Of a stretch of 37,243 nucleotides of DNA, positions 1-8,308 are shown one piece after another. The notes beneath the pieces are model-generated. The model searched no databases, was not told the origin of the DNA, and worked only from the letters and a program-made list of their open reading frames with translations. Source of the DNA: Thermoanaerobaculia bacterium (GTDB lineage: Bacteria > Acidobacteriota > Thermoanaerobaculia > Multivoradales > JAHEKO01). The translations under genes were made by a program, and so were the position numbers. The number at the start of each line of letters is the position of its first letter. Position 1 is the first letter of the stretch. The stretch is from contig CALZKB010000011.1 of the NCBI GenBank assembly GCA_945787575.1, positions 1-37,243 on the forward strand. Direction: 5' to 3'.

Positions 1-418
1 CGAACTTCGCCAGCAGGTGGCGGTAGAAGGCGATCGACCAGCGCCCCTTCCGGTGGACCAGCGAGAGAAACGAAAGGCCCGTGATGTCGACCTCCGAACG
101 ACCGGTCACGATGCCCGGCTCGGTGTCGATGCCGACGCCGGTCGGCTCGCCCGTCGCTCTGCCGCTGCGGGTGAAGGGCGTGGAGTAGCTCCAATCGCGC
201 ACCTCGATCGACACCTCCGGCCTCACCAGCTGCACCAGCCCTGCGGGATTCGCAAAGGCCGCCGTCGCATCGTCCGCCAGGCCCGCAAACGCCCCGCCGA
301 GCCCCAGGCTCCGTGCCCCCGGATTCGAGAAGCTGAACTCGAAGGTCAAGCCGGCCTGCGCGTGGGCAGGCGCCGGAGCGAGCACGGTAGCGAGAAGCAG
401 GACGCCGAGTCTCGCCAT
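1..418 (-). CDS. OmpP1/FadL-like outer-membrane protein, N-terminal part
   Basis: The reading frame runs off the left edge, so only the first 139 residues are present. Residues 1-20 form a signal peptide ending APAHA|QA. Residues 34-50 read GARSLGLGGAFAGLADD, followed by ATAAFANPAGL. This is the N-terminal signature of the OmpP1/FadL/PorV-like family of outer-membrane beta-barrels, in which a Gly-rich first strand is followed by the D-A-x-A-x-x-x-NPAGL motif. The ATG at 418-416 has GAGG about 8 bases upstream. By family, the protein should sit in the outer membrane and may move hydrophobic compounds or act as a barrel scaffold; substrate cannot be told from this part. No partner gene is visible nearby. 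Confidence 0.7.
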   Translation of the reverse strand, partial: MARLGVLLLATVLAPAPAHAQAGLTFEFSFSNPGARSLGLGGAFAGLADDATAAFANPAGLVQLVRPEVSIEVRDWSYSTPFTRSGRATGEPTGVGIDTEPGIVTGRSEVDITGLSFLSLVHRKGRWSIAFYRHLLAKF

Positions 419-627
419 GGAACGCCTCGAGGGAGTCACGGCTCGGCCCTCTCAATCAAGTTGAAGCGACCGGGGTCGCCTACGGAGTGAGACAGGAACA
501 TCCTCGCCACTGGAGCGCGAATAGCTCAATACCCTCGGAGATGGGAGAGCCGGCCACCTGCGGGGGTGGGGGGAGCCGCTGCGATGCCTACCGCGGCAAC
601 GACCCGCGGTGAAAAGCCGGCACCAGA

Positions 628-665
628 CAAGAGAAAGGCGGCCTCGGGAATCCCCGAAGGCCGCC
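628..665 (-). terminator. Rho-independent terminator of the Cys-rich gene
   Basis: A 12-13 bp GC-rich stem (637-648 pairing with 653-665, one bulge) closes on a 4-base loop. On the minus strand it is followed by a T-rich run (TTTCTCTTGT). It lies about 45 bases after the stop of the minus-strand gene ending at 707. The stretch 419-627 beyond it shows no convincing gene. Confidence 0.7.
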
Positions 666-706
666 ATGAACTGTTTGACCAGAGGACGAGCGCTGCTCGA
701 GAGCTG

Positions 707-1213
707 CTAGTCGCTCAGGCAGAGCCCGCCTTCGCAGGACCCGAAAGAGCAGGCCGTTCCGTCCATTATCGGGGTGTACACACACATCCCGCCATCGAAC
801 TCGCTGCACATGCCAATTTGGCACTCGATCTCGGGACACTGTAGCTCGACGTTTTGACAACCTTGCACCGTATCGCAGCTATCCGCCGTGCAAAGCAAGC
901 TATCGCCACAATCAACTGGTTCGTATTCACATTCTCCCGTTTCCAGATCGCAGTTGGAAGTGCAGGCATTCCCGTCGTCAGGGCAATAGGATTCGCAGTC
1001 CAGGCCACAAGCTCCCGGTATATCTCCATGATTGTTGATGTGGGCCTGCAAGGCGTTCTCGCTGATGGTGATGGTGTGCGCGTTGGACGGATTGCCGGGC
1101 GGAATATGGCAAATCGTCACCTTGGGCAACGGCTCCGCGCCGGCCGTCGTGGCGCCGAAACCCGCCACCACTGCTACGAGCATCGTGCATAGAAATAGCT
1201 TCTTCAAATGCAT
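707..1213 (-). CDS. Small secreted Cys-rich protein with CHIPPGN motif
   Basis: A 168-residue exported protein. The ATG at 1213 is preferred over an in-frame upstream start at 1279 because GGAGGG lies 8 bases before it and the protein then begins with a clean signal peptide (MHLKKLFLCTML..., cleavage near TTAGA|EP). After the signal comes KVTICHIPPGNPSNAHTI and then AHINNHGDIPGACG, a pattern seen in many secreted proteins of environmental bacteria. The rest is a run of Cys-rich units (CPDDGNACTSNCD, CGDSLLCTADSCD, CPEIECQIGMC) that resemble the disulphide-rich repeats of myxobacterial surface proteins. The Cys spacing suggests several disulphides. Function is unknown; role at the cell surface is an inference. 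Confidence 0.75.
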   Translation of the reverse strand: MHLKKLFLCTMLVAVVAGFGATTAGAEPLPKVTICHIPPGNPSNAHTITISENALQAHINNHGDIPGACGLDCESYCPDDGNACTSNCDLETGECEYEPVDCGDSLLCTADSCDTVQGCQNVELQCPEIECQIGMCSEFDGGMCVYTPIMDGTACSFGSCEGGLCLSD

Positions 1214-1615
1214 TCTTGGGTCCCTCCGTGGTTGGTGTTTTGCCGTGCTACGCGAATGGTCGTACGGCTTCTCTCTCACAGTGGCTCGAAACCTAACGCC
1301 CCAGGCCGCCTCGGCGCTGTCCAGTACTCCTCAGTTGAGCGGTTTGCAATACACGAGATTGGCGGCTGGCTCGTCCGTGCGGAGCCGTGTCGGCAATCGC
1401 CCCTGGTTGTTTCGACGTCATCTGCCGCGGCCCGCCGGAGAGGGTGCCGCCAGCGGTCATCTCGAGTTGACAGTACCCAGCTGTCACCTCCTCGTCATGC
1501 GCCGAGATGCAGACTCGGGCTTGCGGCGGAGCCTCGCGACCCACCCCGATGTAGGTGGTCAGGTGGCCGCGGAAGGATCTAGGCTCTGCTTCTCCACTCG
1601 ACAACAGAGAAGGAC
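1214..1615. other. Intergenic region between divergent genes
   Basis: This 402-base gap separates two divergently transcribed secreted-protein genes and should carry both promoters. It holds a TTGACA-like hexamer inside a short inverted repeat (listed separately). I see no convincing gene: a minus-strand frame (1293-1604, TTG start) has no signal, domain or ribosome site I recognise. Confidence 0.5.
1468..1486. promoter_or_regulatory. Inverted repeat over a TTGACA hexamer, possible operator
   Basis: TGACAG, seven bases, CTGTCA form a perfect 6-bp inverted repeat, and the left arm overlaps TTGACA (1467-1472). No good -10 box sits 17 bases downstream, so promoter activity is not shown. It lies 130 bases before the start at 1616. 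Confidence 0.2.
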
Positions 1616-4504
1616 ATGTCCACGACGACTACTCGGACCCTCGGCCGCGTTCGAGGGTTTGTTGTCTTCCTGCTCCTGGCCTGGGGCGGCGCGTCTGCCG
1701 CCGTCGTGCCGAGCGACTTCCTCCCCGGTGATGACGTGATCGGGGCCGCGGCAGGCGATCAGGAGGCGCCGGCGGTCGCCGCAGGCGAGGTGAGCGTCTT
1801 GGCCGTCTGGAGCGACCGCCGCTCGTCGCCCACGGGCAATCCGTGGCCTGAGTTCGAGACCGCGGCGGACATCTGGGGCGTGCGCCTCGATGCCCTCGGC
1901 GAACCGATCGAGCCGACACCCTTCGTCATCACCGACGCCCCTGCCTCCCAGGAGTTCCCTCGGGTCGCCTGGAACGGCTCGCGGTGGCTGGTGGTCTTCG
2001 AGACTCGAGTGCTCAGCGGCGGTTCGCTCTCGGCGGTTCGCGTGTCGGCCCTGGGAGAGGTTCTCGACCCACACCCGATCAGAATCTTCAACTCCTCGAC
2101 ATCAGCCTGGGCGGTCGCCAGCGACGGCGACGATTGGGTGGTCGTGTTCCAGGGAAACGCGAGCAGCGACGACCTCATGGCGATTCGTATCGATAGCGCC
2201 GGCGTCGCCCACCAGCCGCCGACACCCATCGTGCCGGCCGACTTCTACCTGCGTTCCAGCCTGCGGTTCGAGTTCGCCGAGGGCGTCTACCTGGTGACCT
2301 GGGAAGATCAGGGCCTGGCCCAGGGCATCCGTTTCGACTCGGCCCTGCAGCTGCTCGATGAGGTTCCCCTGTCGCTGGTTCCAGGGGGCGTGATCTACGG
2401 CCTGGCGTCGAAAGGCGATCAGTTCTACGCCGCCTGGCATTCCGGAAGTGGGCTCCTGGGCTCGCGGGTAGACGCCGATGGATCGCTGCTCGATGGGACG
2501 GGCGCCGATATCTCCGGCCCGAACGGTCCCAGCTCGACGCTGAGCCGCGTCGCCTGGGACGGATCGCTGTGGCGCGTGACCTGGAGCACGTCGCCCGGTT
2601 TGCGGACCGCCCGGATAGCAACCGATGGAACGGTTCTCGATCCAGGCGGCGATCTCGTAGCAGGAGCTTCGGCGGGCGAGATCAGCGGCGCTCCGGGAGG
2701 CGGCATCGAGACGATCTGGAGCTCGTTCACCGGCAATCAGTACGACGTGCTGTCGGCACGAATCGACGCGGGCAATCAAGCTGCACCAAACCAGATGCTC
2801 TCACTGGGCGTTCCGATGCAGCTGCGGACCACCGTCGCGTCGGGCGAGAGTGGCTTCATGACCGTCTTTCGCAGCGACCTGGCGGGAGCGAACTTCGTCA
2901 AGGCGCTGCCGCTCGGTCCCGCCGGTGAGCCGTTGCTCGCCGAGCCTATCGAGCTGGACTCGGGCGACCCCGTAAGCGGTCCCGGAACGCCCGCGGTGGC
3001 CTGGAACGGCTCCTCCTACCTGCTGACCTGGGGCAGTCTCACCGGCATCGTCGCGCAGCGCTTCGACCAAGCCGGTTCCCCGCTCGACGCCAGTCCCTTC
3101 CCGGTGATGGAGGGTTTCGGACCGGTCGACGTCGCCGCCCTCGGCTCGGACTTTCTGATCGTCGCGCGGCGATTCGGCAGCAGCTCCCAGTTCGTCCTAC
3201 CTGTCGCTGCTCGGGTACAGGATGACGGAACCGTGCTCGATCCTGGCGGTCTGTCCCTGGGGGGCTACTATGTGCGGCCGATTCGCGTCGTCGCGTTGGG
3301 CGGCAACTGGTTGGCCGTCTGGCAACGCAACTTCAGCCACGATGACACCCTGGCCGATACTCTTGGCGCCTTCATTCAAGCCGACGGCACCGTGGAATCC
3401 GCGTTCCTGGTCCACGGCCCCTACTCGACCGCCGGCGGCAACTTCCTTTTCGACATCGGCCTGGCCGCCAACGACGGCGTGGCGCTGGTGATGCAGTCGC
3501 AAGAGCTGACCTCCGGCGTCGAGACCGATCTCGCTGGGCGCCTCGTCTTCCCCGACGGATCGCTCGGAACGTTCATGAACTTCACGCCCTGGGCCGGAAA
3601 CCAGTACCGCCCGCGGGTGGCATGGGACGGCGGGCACTTCGTGGTCGTGTACAACGAGCAGCGGAATCGTTTCGCCCCGTTTACCTTGGATGCGTTGGAC
3701 GCCCGCAGCGACCTCTTCGGTATGCGGGTCGCCGCCGACGGCAGCATCCTGGATTCGCTCGGCTTCGCATACTCCCTGTCACCGAGCAGTGAGGCCTACC
3801 CGACCGTCGCCGCGAGCGGCGGCTGCAGTCTGCTGTTCGGCTCGTTGATGCGCAACGACGCGCCCCTGGCCGCCTACCGGGTCGGCCTCGTGCGCCAGGG
3901 CGCTGGCGGCAACGACTGGCCCGTGGCGGTGGCCACGGGTGACACCTCGGGCGGCGACCTGCCTCTTACCGTGCAGTTCGAATCCACGGGAAGCTTCGAT
4001 CCCGACGGCACCATTGCCTCGCACGCGTGGGATTTCGGTGACGGCGCGAGCTCGACCGAAGTGGCTCCCAGCCACACCTACACCGAGGCCGGCCAGTACG
4101 TGACGACCCTGACCGTCACCGACGACGCCGGGGAGGTGTCGGTCAACACCGTTCCACTGACCGTGACCGAGGTCAACCAACCGCCGGTGGCGATGGCCTC
4201 GGCCGACCCGCCGAGCGGGCCTCCGCCGCTCGCGGTGACTTTCTACGCGGCAGGGAGCTACGATCCAGACGGCGAGATCGGCAATATCCACTGGGCGTTC
4301 AGCGACGGCGGCGAGTACTGGGGAACCCCCGCGTTCCACACCTTCACCACCGACGGCGTCCACTCCGCCACCCTCACCGTGTGGGACAGCCGCGGCGCCA
4401 CGGGAACCGCGGTTGTCACAATCGACGTCGGTCAGGGTGCCGAGATCTTCGCCGACGGCTTCGAGTCGGGCGACACCTCCGCCTGGTCGTCGACGGTGCC
4501 CTAG
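1616..4504 (+). CDS. Large secreted PKD-domain protein with DGFESG tail
   Basis: A 962-residue exported protein. Residues 1-29 are a signal peptide (hydrophobic FVVFLLLAWGG, then ASAA). Residues 30 to about 770 contain recurring units of the form V-A-W-(N/D)-G-S-x-W-x-V-x-W with R-x-D-x-x-G-x-x-L-D about 25 residues later, which suggests a beta-propeller of about 50-residue repeats. Two PKD domains follow at about 775-852 (SFDPDGTIASHAWDFGDG) and 858-942 (SYDPDGEIGNIHWAFSDG). The last 20 residues carry DGFESGDTSAWS, shared with the next gene. GAGAAGGA just before the ATG is the ribosome site. The PKD domains suggest an extracellular or surface protein; substrate is unknown. Confidence 0.85.
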   Translation: MSTTTTRTLGRVRGFVVFLLLAWGGASAAVVPSDFLPGDDVIGAAAGDQEAPAVAAGEVSVLAVWSDRRSSPTGNPWPEFETAADIWGVRLDALGEPIEPTPFVITDAPASQEFPRVAWNGSRWLVVFETRVLSGGSLSAVRVSALGEVLDPHPIRIFNSSTSAWAVASDGDDWVVVFQGNASSDDLMAIRIDSAGVAHQPPTPIVPADFYLRSSLRFEFAEGVYLVTWEDQGLAQGIRFDSALQLLDEVPLSLVPGGVIYGLASKGDQFYAAWHSGSGLLGSRVDADGSLLDGTGADISGPNGPSSTLSRVAWDGSLWRVTWSTSPGLRTARIATDGTVLDPGGDLVAGASAGEISGAPGGGIETIWSSFTGNQYDVLSARIDAGNQAAPNQMLSLGVPMQLRTTVASGESGFMTVFRSDLAGANFVKALPLGPAGEPLLAEPIELDSGDPVSGPGTPAVAWNGSSYLLTWGSLTGIVAQRFDQAGSPLDASPFPVMEGFGPVDVAALGSDFLIVARRFGSSSQFVLPVAARVQDDGTVLDPGGLSLGGYYVRPIRVVALGGNWLAVWQRNFSHDDTLADTLGAFIQADGTVESAFLVHGPYSTAGGNFLFDIGLAANDGVALVMQSQELTSGVETDLAGRLVFPDGSLGTFMNFTPWAGNQYRPRVAWDGGHFVVVYNEQRNRFAPFTLDALDARSDLFGMRVAADGSILDSLGFAYSLSPSSEAYPTVAASGGCSLLFGSLMRNDAPLAAYRVGLVRQGAGGNDWPVAVATGDTSGGDLPLTVQFESTGSFDPDGTIASHAWDFGDGASSTEVAPSHTYTEAGQYVTTLTVTDDAGEVSVNTVPLTVTEVNQPPVAMASADPPSGPPPLAVTFYAAGSYDPDGEIGNIHWAFSDGGEYWGTPAFHTFTTDGVHSATLTVWDSRGATGTAVVTIDVGQGAEIFADGFESGDTSAWSSTVP

Positions 4505-4619
4505 CGGGGCTCGCTCTCCAGGCGAGCTGGGTGTCATCGCGCCGTAATGACCTGTCGACTACATTCAGCTTGCCGAGAACCGGAGGTATTCCACCCCGGC
4601 TGGCCAGCCCCGGGAGATC

Positions 4620-6134
4620 ATGATGACCCATCGATCGAAGTCCATCCTCGCAGTCTCGATCCTCTGCTCGCTGCCGGTCGCCGCCGCCTGGGCGCAGCCG
4701 GCGATCACGGCGATCAACAGCGACCTCCTGCCCCGTAGCGGCCGCCTGTCGATCACCGGCACCGGCTTCGGCACCGAAGGCACGGTGCTCGTGGCGGACT
4801 CTCCCTCCTGGGTCTCTACCTGGACGGACACGCGCATCGTCGCCTACGTCCCGGAGGAGGCGCCGCTGGGTTCGACCTCGGTGGTCGTCGACGTCGGCGG
4901 TCAGCAGAGCAACGCCGTGCCGCTCGACGTCACCACCCGGCAGGCCGACGGCCGGGTCCGCTGGATCTTCGAGATCGACTCCGAGTTCATCGACTACAGG
5001 CCCGCGGAGGCGCCCGACGGCACTCTCTACGTCCATGGCTATTCCCTGGAAGGGGGCGGCGAGGGCAGGGTCTTCGCCATCTCGCCCGACGGCGCCCTGC
5101 TCTGGATCCAGAAAGAGGTTCACTGGGCCGCCTACGTGCCGCCCATCGCGGGGCCGGACGGTGCCGTCTACGTCGGCAGCACCGACGGCCTCACCCGCAT
5201 CTCGCCCGCGGGCGAGATCGATTGGAACTTCGACGGCAGCGTCGGAATCGCCGCGTCGGCCGGGATCGGCCCGGACGGCACGGTCTTCACCGCGTTCGAA
5301 ACGGGAACCACGGGTGCCGTCGCGCTCGATCCGGCCACCGGGGAGCTCCTGTGGTCGAACGCCGAGCACACCATGATCTGCAGCGGGTGTTCCAACGAGC
5401 TGCGGCTGGGCCCTTCGACGACCGGTGGGCCGATCGATCGCATGTATGTCTACTGGAATTCACTGTGGGCCTTCTCTCTCGACGGCGATTTCCTTTGGCA
5501 GGGCTTTGCCGACCAAGACCCGGGACACGAAGTCGGCATCGGATCCGACGGCACGCTGTACGCTCCCCACGGCGACGAACTGGTGGCCTACAGCGCGCTG
5601 GACGGCAGCTTTCTGTGGACGGCCAACAGCCCTTGGAACGCGTACATCTCGGACGTCGAAGTGGGCCCGGACGACACTCTCTACTTCGTCAGCGACTCCG
5701 GCTCGATCGATGCGTTCGACTCCCAGACGCAGACGTCGATATGGCACCACGACATCGAACTGGCGTACCTACGGCGGCCCTCGGTCAGTCCCGATGGCGG
5801 CATCTTCCTCACCAGTGGAGGAGGCACCTGCAACACCCCTAGCGGAGATTGCGTGATCTCGTTCGTCAAGGCGTTCGAGACGACCGCTGGCCAGGAGCTG
5901 TGGCACCTCGACCTGGACGAGATCTGGGACCCCGAGTTCCGCAGCATCACCTGGGACCACGCCCGCGTCTCGGCCGACAGCCGGACGGCCTATTTCACCG
6001 GGTTCATACTCGGCAACGGTGACGGCAGCGACGAGCGCAGCCTGCTGTGGGCCATCGAGCTCGGCGAGACCGACATCTTCAGCGACGGGTTCGAGTCCGG
6101 CGACACCTCCGCCTGGTCGATGACGGTGCCCTAG
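4620..6134 (+). CDS. Secreted TIG-domain and PQQ-like propeller protein
   Basis: A 504-residue exported protein. Signal peptide residues 1-26 (ILAVSILCSLPVAAAWAQ). Residues 28-104 look like an IPT/TIG immunoglobulin-like domain (GRLSITGTGFGTEGTVLV, then ITG-fold strands). From about 112 to 480 there are repeats with G-P-D-G-T/A-V-Y-V and W-x-x-D motifs, matching PQQ-like beta-propeller blades (as in BamB-type or quinoprotein-like folds), without the residues that would prove a dehydrogenase. The tail DGFESGDTSAWSMTVP matches the preceding protein. Two adjacent ATG codons lie at 4620 and 4623, with GGGAG just before. It follows the PKD gene by 115 bases on the same strand and may be co-transcribed. 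Confidence 0.82.
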   Translation: MMTHRSKSILAVSILCSLPVAAAWAQPAITAINSDLLPRSGRLSITGTGFGTEGTVLVADSPSWVSTWTDTRIVAYVPEEAPLGSTSVVVDVGGQQSNAVPLDVTTRQADGRVRWIFEIDSEFIDYRPAEAPDGTLYVHGYSLEGGGEGRVFAISPDGALLWIQKEVHWAAYVPPIAGPDGAVYVGSTDGLTRISPAGEIDWNFDGSVGIAASAGIGPDGTVFTAFETGTTGAVALDPATGELLWSNAEHTMICSGCSNELRLGPSTTGGPIDRMYVYWNSLWAFSLDGDFLWQGFADQDPGHEVGIGSDGTLYAPHGDELVAYSALDGSFLWTANSPWNAYISDVEVGPDDTLYFVSDSGSIDAFDSQTQTSIWHHDIELAYLRRPSVSPDGGIFLTSGGGTCNTPSGDCVISFVKAFETTAGQELWHLDLDEIWDPEFRSITWDHARVSADSRTAYFTGFILGNGDGSDERSLLWAIELGETDIFSDGFESGDTSAWSMTVP

Positions 6135-6164
6135 AGAGACGGGAAACGAGGCAGCTTGAGGGCC

Positions 6165-6170
6165 TATAAT
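6165..6170 (+). promoter_or_regulatory. Possible -10 box (TATAAT)
   Basis: A perfect TATAAT lies in an otherwise GC-rich gap about 100 bases before the gene starting at 6270. No good -35 hexamer is found at 16-18 bases, so this is a weak call. Confidence 0.3.
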
Positions 6171-6269
6171 GGTGCTCAAAGACGCACCTAATGCGGCTCC
6201 GAGCATCCGAGCGCCTGCAATGGGCGGCGGAATCAATTCGCCCCGCGTCCGTCTATTCAAGGAGGCTCC

Positions 6270-7025
6270 ATGCGTATCAAATTACTGACCCTGGCACTTC
6301 TCGCCGGCGCTACCGCCCTGCCACTCGCCGTCGCGGCACAAGAAGAAGAGGCCCCGCGCCCCTTTGTCTACTCGACCTACTTCGAATGCGACTCGACCGA
6401 CGAATGGCTCGCCGACGCCATCGTCGAGCAGCTCTTCAAGCCGGCCTACGACGCGGCCGTCGGGGACGGTTCCATCTCCGCTTGGGGCTGGCTCTCCCAC
6501 CACACCGGCGGCCACTGGCGCCGCGGCTTCTACCATGTGGCGCCCACCTTCGAGGCGATGTGGACCGCTGTCGAGGCGATCGGCGAGAAGATCGACGCCA
6601 CCAACGCCGCAGCCAGCGCCAAGTTCGGCACCATCTGCCATACCCATGAGGACTACATCTGGCAGTGGGTCAACGGGTCCAGCCCCGACGACGCGGCCAA
6701 CGCCGCAGCCACGGGAGGTGTCTCCCAGTACCTGGTTTGCGACATGGCCCGGCAGGAGCGTGCCGACGAGCTCATGGCCGAGGCCGCCCCGATCTTCAAC
6801 CGCCACGTCGCCGCGGGCGAACTCGTGAGCTGGGGTTGGCTCGAGCACGTGGTAGGCGGCGAGTACCGCCGCCTGCTCACCATGCGCGGCGCCACCAACA
6901 TGGACGCCTTGGCCGCCTGGGGCGCGATCAACGGCGAGCTCGACGCCGAGCAGGCAGCAAATATGGCCGAGCTGAACGAGATCTGCACCGGCCACCAGGA
7001 TTACGTCTGGAACATCGTCCACTAA
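6270..7025 (+). CDS. Secreted protein made of two homologous halves
   Basis: A 251-residue exported protein that I do not recognise. Residues 1-23 form a signal peptide ending in VAAQ. The mature part has two related units of roughly 100 residues. Unit one has a Cys-containing start (YFECDSTDEWLADAI), then SISAWGWLSHHTGGHWRR and FEAMWTAVEAIGEKI. Unit two repeats this as YLVCDMARQERADELM, then ELVSWGWLEHVVGGEYRR and MDALAAWGAINGEL. Each unit ends near a CHTHEDYIW or CTGHQDYVW motif. The WGWL-x-H-x-x-G-G-x-x-R-R core resembles an alpha/beta sandwich fold, but this is not proven. AAGGAGG six bases before the ATG is a strong ribosome site. Confidence 0.8.
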   Translation: MRIKLLTLALLAGATALPLAVAAQEEEAPRPFVYSTYFECDSTDEWLADAIVEQLFKPAYDAAVGDGSISAWGWLSHHTGGHWRRGFYHVAPTFEAMWTAVEAIGEKIDATNAAASAKFGTICHTHEDYIWQWVNGSSPDDAANAAATGGVSQYLVCDMARQERADELMAEAAPIFNRHVAAGELVSWGWLEHVVGGEYRRLLTMRGATNMDALAAWGAINGELDAEQAANMAELNEICTGHQDYVWNIVH

Positions 7026-7064
7026 AGGCCCCCAAGGCCCGCTGAAGAGAGCGTGCCGCGGCAA

Positions 7065-7086
7065 CCGACCGGCAAATGCCGGTCGG
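7065..7086. terminator. Strong hairpin after the duplicated-domain gene
   Basis: CCGACCGGCA and TGCCGGTCGG are perfect inverted copies, giving at least a 9-bp stem with a tight loop. It lies 40 bases after the stop at 7025. There is no T-run on either strand, so it may be a transcript-stabilising hairpin or a weak terminator. Confidence 0.4.
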
Positions 7087-7100
7087 CAACCGCGCGGCCG

Positions 7101-7475
7101 TCACCGTGATTGCGCGCTGGCCGTCGATGCGCCAGATCCGCGCCGGCCCCATGCACCCCCGAGGCTCGTCTCTGAAGTCTCCTCGCCGAGGTCGGGCGGC
7201 AGGGCCGCGGTATCGGTCAGGACTCGCACGGCGTCGCCGTCTTCCAGTCCGGAGTGTCCGTGGTAGGCGACCAGCTCGCCCGCCTCGATACCGGCCAGGA
7301 CTTCGACGGCGCGCCCGTTTCGAGCACCCAACGAGACCACCCGCAAAGGGACCCGTTTCGCGGCATCGTTCACCGCGAAGACGATGTCGCGACCATCGCG
7401 GCGGGCCACCGCGCCAGGGGCAGCAGGAGCCGCGGCTCTCCCTGACCCGCGATCCGCACCCGAATCACGGCGCGC
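7101..7475 (-). pseudogene. Remnant of an RND efflux periplasmic adaptor (HlyD/MFP family)
   Basis: The C-terminal end of a membrane-fusion protein survives in two frames. One frame (7101-7409, opening with GTG) reads VARRDGRDIVFAVND, then GARNGRAVEVLAGIEAG and ELVAYHGHSGLEDGDAVRV, which matches the barrel and membrane-proximal domains of RND adaptors. Just upstream, in a different frame, IRVRIAGQGEPRLLLP matches the preceding beta-barrel strand. The two pieces would join only if one small indel near 7415 were corrected. The main lipoyl and coiled-coil parts and any pump gene are missing. The gap 7476-7578 shows nothing recognisable. Confidence 0.6.
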
Positions 7476-7578
7476 GGGGCAGATCAGGTAGCGCTCGGCC
7501 CTCCGACCCGGAAGGGCCCAGCACGATCGCGGACGAAGAGGAAGCGCTGCGCTTCCCCTTGGTCTGCGGGCTCTGTAC

Positions 7579-8130
7579 TCAGTTCCCGAGGTAGGCGAAC
7601 AGCGTCACCGTCGCCGGGCGGTCGGTGGTGTTGTAGAAGTAGACGCGGTAGCGATCGAACCCGAGTCGAAACAGGGGTTGATCCGAGGAAAAATAGACGC
7701 CGCCTTCGGCCCTTGCTGCGGCTTCGACTCGAAGAGGGAAGAGGAGCTGTCCCTCCTCCAAGAAAGCGGTTAGGACCGGCTGGACGTCAGGGACCAGGAT
7801 GGCTCCGACTTGACCGGGCTGGTAGAAGGCTGCTCGCACCTGGCCCGTGAGGCTTAGAACCGCCGTTCCAAACCCGGCACTCTGAAGCGTCCCGGCAAGC
7901 ACCAGGTTCGTCGTCTCGTCGGGACCGACCGGGCTGACCACCTCCTGGGCGAGCCGCAGCAGCTTGGTTTGACTGATCGGTCCCAGGACCTCGACCTGTC
8001 CGCCCACGGTCTGGACCTCCGGCAGGTTGACCACCTCGACGCGCTCGGCGTCCTCCTGCGCGCCAAGGGTGGGAGGCGGAGCCGCGGTGATCGAGGCGAG
8101 AAGCAGGAGTGAAAGCCAGGTACGAGGCAT
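7579..8130 (-). CDS. Small secreted protein of unknown function
   Basis: A 183-residue protein with a signal peptide at residues 1-24 (WLSLLLLASITAAPPPTLGAQ). The mature part is beta-rich and hydrophobic (VEVVNLPEVQTVGGQVEV, then LSLTGQVRAAFYQPGQVGAIL) and ends with YRVYFYNTTDRPATVTLFA, compatible with an all-beta exported domain. I do not recognise the family. AGGGGA lies about 7 bases before the ATG at 8130. It is transcribed away from the TPR gene that starts at 8309. Confidence 0.75.
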   Translation of the reverse strand: MPRTWLSLLLLASITAAPPPTLGAQEDAERVEVVNLPEVQTVGGQVEVLGPISQTKLLRLAQEVVSPVGPDETTNLVLAGTLQSAGFGTAVLSLTGQVRAAFYQPGQVGAILVPDVQPVLTAFLEEGQLLFPLRVEAAARAEGGVYFSSDQPLFRLGFDRYRVYFYNTTDRPATVTLFAYLGN

Positions 8131-8308
8131 CTTGATCCCCTTTCATGACCAGTCTACGGCCGGCGGTGCAGCCGCGTCCAAGGCGCGGTCGGCGGGTCCG
8201 GTGTGCTCTTTCTGGTCGGCCACCCGGCGGGGTGGTGTGGCGCTCTCGGGGGGTTCGTAGAGTAAGAACTCACCCACGGCGGCGCCTGGCGGTGCCGGGT
8301 AGGGATGG

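Noticed and set aside
1293-1604. Minus-strand open frame of 103 codons in the 1214-1615 gap
   Set aside because: TTG start without ribosome site, no signal peptide, no domain or repeat recognised.
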